Source: Pararhizobium sp. A13 (GTDB lineage Bacteria; Pseudomonadota; Alphaproteobacteria; Rhizobiales; Rhizobiaceae). Taken from it: a DNA stretch of 64,000 bases. The notes below the pieces were generated by a model. That model worked only from the letters and a program-made list of their open reading frames with translations, was not told where the DNA came from and searched no databases. Position 1 is the stretch's first letter; each line of letters begins with the position of its first letter. The stretch is from NCBI RefSeq assembly GCF_040126305.1, contig NZ_CP149510.1, positions 2,925,001 to 2,989,000 on the forward strand. The letters are read 5' to 3'. Made by a program: the position numbers and the translations under genes. This document shows, piece by piece, positions 58,709 to 64,000 of the stretch.

Positions 58709-59584
58709 ATGACGCCTCCCAAAAATCCAATTCCGGCTTCCACGGCTCTCTACGATTTCAGTCTGACGGCACTGCGCGACAGCGACCGCGATCGCTATCT
58801 TGCCTGTCTGCTGTCGCCGCAGGACAAGCGCGGTCCGCTTTCCGCCCTCTATGCCTTCCATGCTGAGATCGCCCGCGTCCGGGATGTCGCACGTGAGCCG
58901 CTGCCGGGAGAAATCCGCCTGCAGTGGTGGCGCGACCTGCTCAGCGATCCGAGCGGCACGAGCGGCGAGGGGAACCCGTTGGCCGAAGCACTGCTTGGCT
59001 GCATCCGGGACAACAAGCTGCCCGTCGCTGTGCTGCAGGACATGATCGATGCCCGCATCTTCGATCTTTATGACGATCCGATGGAAAGCCGCTCGTCGCT
59101 TGAGGGGTATGCGGGCGAGACTGCCTCGGCGGTGATCCAGCTTGCGAGCCTGATTCTCGACCCTGCCCATGCCCAGCAATCGGCGTCTGCGGCAGGCCAT
59201 GCTGGTGTTGCGCAGACGATTGCGGGAGTGCTGCTGCTTTTGCCGTTGCACCGCCGCCGCGGCCAGGTCTATTTCCCCGAGGAACTGCTGGCCGCCACGG
59301 GGCTGGATCGCGATGCTTTCCTGGCTGGCACGGATGAGGACGCGGTTACGCGGGCAATTCGGGCATTTTCCGGCCTCGGCCGCGATCATCTCGCCAAGGC
59401 GCGGACCGACGCGAAAGAGATTTCCTCGGCCAACCGGTTTGCCTTCATCACGCTGGCGCTGGCCGAACCGGTTTTCGACCGCGCCGAGCGGGCCGGTTCG
59501 AAACTCTTTGAACAGTCGATTGTGCCGTCTCAATGGCGCCGGCAGTGGTGGATGTGGAAAGCCGCCCGCAGCGGCAGGTGGTAA
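58709..59584 (+). CDS. Squalene/phytoene synthase-family protein (NDUFAF6-like)
   Basis: A 291-residue trans-prenyltransferase-fold protein with RDRYLACLLSPQDKRGPL, LYAFHAEIARVRDVAREP, RLQWWRDLL, and a DARIFDLYDDP stretch in place of the second Asp-rich motif. Both Asp-rich motifs of true squalene synthase (DXXXD) look altered, so catalysis is doubtful. NDUFAF6 is the mitochondrial member of this family and a complex I assembly factor. It starts four bases after the NDUFAF3-like gene, which supports a shared role. Confidence 0.8.
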   Translation: MTPPKNPIPASTALYDFSLTALRDSDRDRYLACLLSPQDKRGPLSALYAFHAEIARVRDVAREPLPGEIRLQWWRDLLSDPSGTSGEGNPLAEALLGCIRDNKLPVAVLQDMIDARIFDLYDDPMESRSSLEGYAGETASAVIQLASLILDPAHAQQSASAAGHAGVAQTIAGVLLLLPLHRRRGQVYFPEELLAATGLDRDAFLAGTDEDAVTRAIRAFSGLGRDHLAKARTDAKEISSANRFAFITLALAEPVFDRAERAGSKLFEQSIVPSQWRRQWWMWKAARSGRW

Positions 59585-59709
59585 GCCGGCGACGTTTTTT
59601 ATATTCGTAAATGCTGTTTTGAAAAGCCGGCGGCACATTGGCGCAAGCTTCGTCTTCTAGGGTCGTGGCTGTGTTAATGTCGCAACCGGCACGAAAAGGA
59701 GTCGGCACA

Positions 59710-60150
59710 ATGATCTGGCCGATCGTCATCCTCTGCATTCTGCTCGCGGGTATCTTCTACATGCGGATGAAGGAGCGCGCCGACAGGGACAGACGGGAGC
59801 CGGATGCGGGGTCGGCCATCCTCGATTTCGGGCGGGCATTTCCCGATGAGGCCATCCGGGCCATCCACGCGACTGCGGATGAGAAGGCCTATTTCGTCCG
59901 CCTTCATGACGGCAAAGCCGGTTTCATGGCCTCGCACGGAACCCATTTCGTTTGCCACCTGATCGAGGCGGGCAATGTGAATGTCAGCAATGCACCAAGC
60001 GGCCGCGGCCTGAAAGTGCATTTCGCCGACTTTGCCCATCTCGACGGTGTCTACGAGTTCATCAGCCCGGCAGTGGCAGCCGAGGTTTCCCTCTGGCTGC
60101 TTGGCAGTTTCAGTCCGCAGTCCGACTTTAGAGCCGTTCAGGCCAATTAA
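59710..60150 (+). CDS. Conserved hypothetical, single membrane segment
   Basis: I do not recognise the family of this 146-residue protein. It has an N-terminal membrane helix ([18 protein letters not shown]) and then a small soluble domain ([29 protein letters not shown]...) that may bind small ligands or proteins. AAGGAG lies 8 bases before the ATG. It overlaps convergent trmFO by 23 bases, so antisense interaction is possible. An in-frame ATG exists at 59638 but the leader is unlike a signal. Confidence 0.75.
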   Translation: MIWPIVILCILLAGIFYMRMKERADRDRREPDAGSAILDFGRAFPDEAIRAIHATADEKAYFVRLHDGKAGFMASHGTHFVCHLIEAGNVNVSNAPSGRGLKVHFADFAHLDGVYEFISPAVAAEVSLWLLGSFSPQSDFRAVQAN

Positions 60151-61561
60151 CCGCCGCCCCCAACCAGGCTGCGCAGTCGTCAAGCGCTCGCGCTGCGACG
60201 AGTTGTTTCTTCATCACCGTCTTGTCCTTGCCGCGGAAGCGCTTGACGCCTTCGGGTTTGGTGATCGCGCCCGGCTCAAGCAGCGGAAACAGGCCGAAAT
60301 TGATGTTCATCGGCTGGAACGAGCGTTTGCCTGGCTCGTCATCGGAGACGATGTGACCGCCGGTGATGTGGTTGAGAAGCGAGCCGAAGGCTGTCGTCGC
60401 CGGCGGCAATGGCAGTGGTTCACCCTTGCGTTCGGCCGCGGCGAACCGGCCGGCAAGCAGACCGATGCTGGCGCTTTCGACATAGCCTTCACAGCCGGTG
60501 ATCTGGCCTGCAAACCGCAGTCCCGGCCGCGATTTCAACGTCAGCGATGGATCGAGCAGCACCGGCGAATTGATGTAGGTGTTGCGATGCAGGCCGCCGA
60601 GACGGGCGAACTCTGCGTTCTCTAGGCCCGGAATCATCCGGATGACTTCAGCCTGCGCCCCGTATTTCAGTTTCGTCTGGAAGCCAACCATGTTGTAGAG
60701 CGTGCCAAGCGCATTGTCCTGGCGCAGTTGCACCACCGCATAGGGCTTCACGGTCGGATTATGGGCGTTGGTTAGGCCCATCGGCTTCATCGGGCCATGC
60801 CGGAGCGTCTCGCGGCCGCGCTCGGCCATAACTTCGATCGGCAAGCAGCCGTCGAAATAGGGCGTGCCTTCCCATTCCTTGAAGCCGGTCTTGTCGCCGG
60901 CGATCAGCGCTTCGACAAAGGCATTGTACTGCTCTTCGTTCATCGGGCAGTTGATATAATCCTTGCCCGTGCCACCTGGCCCGACCTTGTCGTAGCGCGA
61001 CTGGAACCAGCAGACATCCATGTTGATGCTGTCGGTATGGATGATCGGGGCGATGGCATCGAAGAAGGCGAGCGCATCGGCGCCGGTTTCGGCCTGGATG
61101 GCGCTGGCGAGCGAGGGCGCCGTCAGCGGTCCGGTGGCGATGATCGCGAGATCCCATTCCCTCGGCGGCAGGCCGGACACTTCTTCGCGCACGACGGTGA
61201 TCAGCGGATGGCTTTCGACCGCCTTCGTCACGGCATGCGAGAAGCCGTCGCGGTCAACGGCGAGAGCGCCGCCGGCCGGGACCTGGTTTTTGTCGGCAGC
61301 CGACATGATCAGCGATCCGGCAAGGCGCATTTCAGCGTGCAGCACGCCGACGGCATTGCTGGTGGCATCGTCCGAGCGGAAGGAGTTGGAGCAAACCAGT
61401 TCGGCCAGGCTATCGGTCTTGTGAGCGTCCGTGCCGCGCACGCCGCGCATTTCGTGAAGAATAACCGGGATGCCGGCCTCGGCAACTTGCCAGGCGGCCT
61501 CCGATCCGGCGAGGCCGCCGCCGACGATATGAATGGGGTAGTAGGAAGATGTGTCTGTCAT
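60128..61561 (-). CDS. trmFO: tRNA (uracil-5-)-methyltransferase TrmFO (folate/FAD)
   Basis: A 477-residue flavoprotein that makes 5-methyluridine at position 54 of tRNA using methylenetetrahydrofolate. It shows the FAD-binding [16 protein letters not shown] at residues 10-25, [11 protein letters not shown], and the Cys in [10 protein letters not shown]. The minus-strand gene overlaps the end of the convergent hypothetical gene. A terminator for the DUF1127 gene lies upstream of its start. Confidence 0.95.
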   Translation of the reverse strand: MTDTSSYYPIHIVGGGLAGSEAAWQVAEAGIPVILHEMRGVRGTDAHKTDSLAELVCSNSFRSDDATSNAVGVLHAEMRLAGSLIMSAADKNQVPAGGALAVDRDGFSHAVTKAVESHPLITVVREEVSGLPPREWDLAIIATGPLTAPSLASAIQAETGADALAFFDAIAPIIHTDSINMDVCWFQSRYDKVGPGGTGKDYINCPMNEEQYNAFVEALIAGDKTGFKEWEGTPYFDGCLPIEVMAERGRETLRHGPMKPMGLTNAHNPTVKPYAVVQLRQDNALGTLYNMVGFQTKLKYGAQAEVIRMIPGLENAEFARLGGLHRNTYINSPVLLDPSLTLKSRPGLRFAGQITGCEGYVESASIGLLAGRFAAAERKGEPLPLPPATTAFGSLLNHITGGHIVSDDEPGKRSFQPMNINFGLFPLLEPGAITKPEGVKRFRGKDKTVMKKQLVAARALDDCAAWLGAAVNWPERL

Positions 61562-61637
61562 GCGCCGTTATTTAGAGCAAGGCGGGCGCGAAGGGAACCT
61601 GTTCTGCATGACGAGACGTCAGCGAGACCCCGGAATC

Positions 61638-61665
61638 AAAAACGGCACCCCGTGGTGCCGTTTTT
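61638..61665. terminator. Terminator between trmFO and the first DUF1127 gene
   Basis: A 12-bp perfect stem (61638-61649 with 61654-61665) with T-runs on both strands. For the minus-strand DUF1127 gene it lies 24 bases downstream of the stop and should end its transcript. Confidence 0.88.
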
Positions 61666-61689
61666 AGTCCCTCGACATGTCCCGTCCGA

Positions 61690-61833
61690 TTAACGGAAGG
61701 AACGCGAAGCGATGTTGCGAATGTCGAAGCGGGTGATGCCGATGTCCGTCAGGGCGTGGTTGGACAGGTTGCCGAGTTCGGCAACGGTACGGCGGTAGTT
61801 GATCCAGCTTTTTGCGATACGAATCGGGTTCAT
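61690..61833 (-). CDS. DUF1127 mini-protein, copy 1
   Basis: A 47-residue basic protein starting MNPIRIAKSWINYRRTVAEL with the DUF1127 core (WxxYRRTxxEL ... LTDIGITRxDI). DUF1127 proteins are 40-70-residue RNA-binding or regulatory proteins in alpha- and gammaproteobacteria, often induced by stress and regulated by VtlR/LsrB-type LysR proteins. AAGGAAAAG lies 8 bases before the ATG. A dyad element lies about 90-125 bases upstream. It is too short to be found by a standard length cut-off. Confidence 0.85.
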   Translation of the reverse strand: MNPIRIAKSWINYRRTVAELGNLSNHALTDIGITRFDIRNIASRSFR

Positions 61834-62256
61834 GATCTTTTCCTTGAGAAACAAATGAGCAGTGCAGTGATTTGCCTGCTTCGTTGGGATCTATGTACGC
61901 CTTTCACGGGAAAAGATGGAGTGCAAAGAAAATGCATCTGCTATGCATTTGTGCACTGCGTTGCTGTTTCACTAAGCATTCTGGGTGTGTGCTGAAAAAG
62001 AAGCCATAGGTTAATGGCGCCCCGTATCGCGACGGATTTCAATTTAACGATTTGTTTTTTTATGATTTTTTTGATTCGGCTGCGTCAGCAGCGTCGCTGC
62101 GTCGCGAATTGTTCGGTCCTCGAAACTCGATCACATCCGATGCCAGGAAAATGGGCATGCAATAAATGCTGCACTGCAGCAGCGGCATGCAGGGGTCGCG
62201 TGCCGAGCGTCTACGGATACCCGCTGAGGCCTATGATGGCTAGGCGAAATTCAGGC
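61834..62256. other. Intergenic region with two dyads upstream of DUF1127 copy 1
   Basis: About 420 bases with no gene I can support. It contains the dyad at 61921-61956 and a second palindromic block at 62155-62190 (GCATGC, TGCTGCA/TGCAGCA, GCATGC), plus AT-rich tracts near 62040-62075. A promoter for DUF1127 copy 1 should lie here on the minus strand. Confidence 0.4.
61921..61956. promoter_or_regulatory. Extended dyad upstream of DUF1127 copy 1
   Basis: AAATGCAT and ATGCATTT are separated by 5 bases (61930-61937, 61943-61950), and GTGCA (61921-61925) and TGCAC (61952-61956) flank them. It lies about 90 bases upstream of the DUF1127 start and looks like an operator. Confidence 0.4.
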
Positions 62257-62294
62257 GAAAAAAAACGCCCGCCGGACTGAACCGGAGGGCGTTT
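62257..62294 (-). terminator. Terminator of DUF1127 copy 2
   Basis: Read on the minus strand: a 13-bp stem with one mismatch (62263-62275 with 62282-62294) and then a T-run of eight (the A-run at 62258-62265). It lies 45 bases downstream of the DUF1127 copy 2 stop. Confidence 0.85.
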
Positions 62295-62338
62295 GGCAGT
62301 TGCGCATCAGGCCGGAAAAGCCGGCCGGCTGCGGAGAA

Positions 62339-62482
62339 TTACCTGACTGCCTGGCGGGCAACGTACTGGATGTCGCCGCGGCCGATGCCGAGGTCGTTCA
62401 GTTCGCGGTCGCTCATGCGGCCGAGTTCGTTGCAGGTCTGACGGTACTTGCGCCAATTATTGAACGAGCGAGCAATGTTCAT
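62339..62482 (-). CDS. DUF1127 mini-protein, copy 2
   Basis: A 47-residue protein starting MNIARSFNNWRKYRQTCNEL and ending ...YVARQAVR, with the DUF1127 core (LGRMSDRELNDLGIGRGDI). It shares the framework of copy 1 but differs at most positions. GGAAAGGACC lies 5 bases before the ATG. On the minus strand it lies downstream of two CCUCCUCCC sRNAs, the arrangement known, in reverse order, for the Rhodobacter RSP_6037-CcsR locus. Confidence 0.85.
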   Translation of the reverse strand: MNIARSFNNWRKYRQTCNELGRMSDRELNDLGIGRGDIQYVARQAVR

Positions 62483-62688
62483 GATGCTGGTCCTTTCCAA
62501 GGTTCCTGCCAGCACCATCTGCTGGCCTTCATCTGATGGTTGGAATATACGCTGCCGGCCCCTGAAATTACAGAGACAATGCTGCATCGCACCCATGCGC
62601 GAATTGCAATCCTCTTTGAGGGATTGGCCACGGTTTGACCAAATTCTGTGCGAGCGCGTGAGCGCTAAAAGAGGATGTGCTGATGCTC

Positions 62689-62697
62689 GGGAGGAGG
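62689..62697 (-). repeat. Orphan CCTCCTCCC motif
   Basis: A seventh copy of the motif in the same orientation lies just past the 3' end of sRNA copy A, reading CTCCTCCTCCCG on the minus strand. No full hairpin copy surrounds it. It may be the remnant of a third sRNA. Confidence 0.5.
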
Positions 62698-62703
62698 AGA
62701 ACG

Positions 62704-62829
62704 TAAAAACAACGCCCGCCGGGGGAGGAGGTCCAGCGGGCGTTGCTTGTTCTGATCGGCAACTGGGAGGAGGAGAGTTACCGATCCCATCGGGGCGCGC
62801 TGGGAGGAGGAGTGCGCTGCTCCGAAGTT
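62704..62829 (-). ncRNA. alphar14/NfeR1-type sRNA with three CCUCCUCCC loops, copy A
   Basis: On the minus strand this about 125-nt segment contains three hairpins. Their loops carry CCUCCUCCC (plus-strand GGGAGGAGG at 62723-62731, 62765-62773 and 62802-62810). The last hairpin (CGCCCGC...GCGGGCG) ends in a U-run (62705-62709) and serves as the terminator. The 5' end is estimated near TTCGGAG. The size, three anti-Shine-Dalgarno loops and neighbourhood match alphar14 sRNAs (S. meliloti Smr14C2/NfeR1, Rfam suhB from memory) and Rhodobacter CcsR RNAs, which bind ribosome binding sites of targets. Ends are approximate. Confidence 0.85.
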
Positions 62830-63002
62830 GTCCTTAACATAAATCGGACTGTCGGAAATGGGTAGGGCCAATGGCGAATAGCACCTATGTCAGGCGCGCA
62901 TGCCTGGCTCGTTCTTGCGACATGCTCATGCCGAATATTTCGGCATCTGCAACTTCACTATTCTTCAAGGCACCGGAATATAATGATTTTTTGGTTTCCG
63001 AA

Positions 63003-63129
63003 ATGAATAACGCCCGCTGGGGGAGGAGGTCCAGCGGGCGTCATTTACAGTGACAGGCAACTTGGGAGGAGGAGTGTTGCCCGCCTGATCGGAGCGACGC
63101 TGGGAGGAGGAGTGCGCCACTCCGAATTC
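63003..63129 (-). ncRNA. alphar14/NfeR1-type sRNA with three CCUCCUCCC loops, copy B
   Basis: A second copy with the same three-hairpin plan and motif positions (plus-strand GGGAGGAGG at 63021-63029, 63064-63072 and 63102-63110). The first hairpin and the region before it (TTCGGAG then GCGCAC) are nearly the same as in copy A, while hairpin 2 and the linkers differ. The final hairpin (CGCCCGC...GCGGGCG) is followed by a weaker T-rich tail (TTATTCATTT), so termination may be less efficient. About 170 bases separate it from copy A, enough for a second promoter. Confidence 0.82.
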
Positions 63130-63142
63130 TATGAAGCGAACC

Positions 63143-63313
63143 TCATTCGATCCGCCTGGCCTTTTCCACTTCTGAGCGGAAGCGGCTGGCCTTGCCGCTG
63201 ACGGCCCCGATCAGCTTGCGTTGATCTCGTTCCGTCTTCTTGAGTTCAATATAGGACGACACGGGCGATTTGTGCAGTGCAATATCATCATGGATGATAT
63301 GCGGATTCTGCAA
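63143..63313 (-). CDS. Possible small basic protein upstream of sRNA copy B
   Basis: An open frame of 56 codons reads from TTG at 63313, with a C-terminal segment rich in Lys, Arg and Glu (KKTERDQRKLIGAVSGKASR). I do not recognise it. AAGG lies about 13 bases before the TTG; a GTG inside is an alternative start. It ends 14 bases upstream of sRNA copy B. It may be a real gene or chance. Confidence 0.3.
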   Translation of the reverse strand: MQNPHIIHDDIALHKSPVSSYIELKKTERDQRKLIGAVSGKASRFRSEVEKARRIE

Positions 63314-63488
63314 GGCCGTTCGTTCGCCTTATGCCATCTGAGATTCGCGCGAAAATCTTTACGTCGCGTTAACGATGATCATCCGTTTCCGGCTGCCCCG
63401 AGGCCTCGCGTCGTTCGCCAGACTGCTCAACTATGATTTGCCGGCGCCTATGATATGTGTAGCGGGCGAGGCGCAAGGAGGGCGGGCT

Positions 63489-64000
63489 ATGTACCGGGGG
63501 CGGATCGAGAAGGACTTCAACATCTGGGTCTCGAAGGGAATGCTCAGCGCCGATACGGCAAAGGCAATGCTTGCCGAATATGATTCACGCGAGACGGCTT
63601 TCAGTCCGGGCAGGGTTCTCTTGGTCCTGGCGGCGGTCCTTGTGTCGGCTGCCATACTTCTACTGGTCGCGGCCAATTGGGAGGCGATTCCCCGCCTTGT
63701 CCGCGTCGGCGGCATCGTCGTCCTCATCTGGGCCTTCTATCTGTCGGCTGCCTTGTGCCTGGGGCGCGGTTGGCGCGGCATGGGTGCCGCCTTTCTTGTT
63801 TTGGGAACCATGACTTTCGGCGGCGCGATCGCGCTAGTCGGGCAGATGTATCATTTGTCCGGCGACGCCGCCGACGCCCTGCTGGTCTGGTTCGCAGCCG
63901 CCTGTGTCGCGGCGCTTGCCTTCCGTTCGGCGGCTCTCTCGGTGATCTCAGGCTTTCTGGCCTGGGCCGTGTTCGGCCAGTTGCTGATGGACAATGACGC
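63489..64000 (+). CDS. DUF2157 membrane protein (N-terminal part, runs off window)
   Basis: The frame from ATG at 63489, with AGGAGGGCGGG upstream, is open to the end of the window. A short cytoplasmic start (MYRGRIEKDFNIWVSKGML) leads into a series of membrane helices. This is the layout of the DUF2157 membrane protein family, whose function is unknown. The 3' end is outside the window. A CtrA-like site lies about 115 bases upstream (63358-63373). Confidence 0.78.
   Translation, partial: MYRGRIEKDFNIWVSKGMLSADTAKAMLAEYDSRETAFSPGRVLLVLAAVLVSAAILLLVAANWEAIPRLVRVGGIVVLIWAFYLSAALCLGRGWRGMGAAFLVLGTMTFGGAIALVGQMYHLSGDAADALLVWFAAACVAALAFRSAALSVISGFLAWAVFGQLLMDND

Noticed and set aside
62014..62280. 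88-codon plus-strand frame between the DUF1127 genes
   Set aside because: No ribosome binding site, no family similarity, and it runs through the palindromic block and the minus-strand terminator.
62723..63110. Regularly spaced GGGAGGAGG repeats read as plus-strand ribosome binding sites or a CRISPR-like array
   Set aside because: No genes start after them on the plus strand, and the units are not direct repeats with unique spacers. On the minus strand they lie in hairpin loops with a terminator, which fits sRNAs.

Overview
The window is a gene-dense, GC-rich chromosomal stretch with the core gene order of a Rhizobiales alphaproteobacterium, most likely a Rhizobiaceae member (Rhizobium/Agrobacterium/Ensifer type). 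Evidence: an ExoR-type Sel1 regulator, a PopZ homologue, a fused SecDF, an LpxI rather than LpxH lipid A hydrolase, EipB, a PagL-like deacylase, DUF1127 mini-proteins and CCUCCUCCC-loop sRNAs. I see no insertion sequences, prophage genes, CRISPR arrays, rRNA or tRNA genes. The first gene (clpA) and last gene (DUF2157) are cut by the window edges.

Layout. 1-2.6 kb: end of clpA, then an azlC-azlD exporter pair. 2.6-5.5 kb: leftward set ridA - glycerophosphodiesterase - FemAB-like acyltransferase - HIT hydrolase. 5.6-20 kb: eipB, then the long translation/envelope cluster rpsB-tsf-pyrH-frr-uppS-cdsA-rseP-bamA-lpxD-fabZ-lpxA-lpxI-lpxB, followed by convergent gltA. 21.3-22.2 kb holds what looks like the decayed N-terminus of comEC. 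22.2-34 kb: exbB-exbD, a pagL-like gene, a Pcm-family methyltransferase, tolC, popZ, valS, a FadL porin and exoR. 34-43 kb: xthA, cardiolipin synthase, erpA, dgt, argS and a large SPOR protein. 43-58 kb: nagZ-scpA-scpB-tatA-tatB-tatC-serS-surE-pcm, a methyltransferase and an unknown gene behind a perfect CtrA-type box, an nlpD-like LysM/LytM lipoprotein, and a leftward AAA ATPase. 55.3-60 kb: yajC-secDF and homologues of the complex I assembly factors NDUFAF3 and NDUFAF6. 60-61.6 kb: trmFO.

The last 2.5 kb is the most unusual part. Two 47-codon DUF1127 genes and two about 125-nt tandem copies of an sRNA lie on the minus strand. Each sRNA copy folds into three hairpins whose loops all carry CCUCCUCCC (anti-Shine-Dalgarno). 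A seventh, orphan copy of the motif lies just beyond the first sRNA. This resembles the alphar14/NfeR1 sRNAs of rhizobia and the CcsR ('cuckoo') RNAs of Rhodobacter, which also lie next to DUF1127 genes.

Functionally, the window is mainly envelope biogenesis (lipid A, BamA, phospholipid, Sec/Tat, NlpD, SPOR, EipB, ExoR), translation (rpsB, tsf, frr, valS, argS, serS, trmFO), protein repair and proteolysis, and chromosome segregation (ScpAB, PopZ). Start codons were chosen from ribosome binding sites, signal peptides and remembered family lengths. Functions are assigned by recognising families, not by database search.
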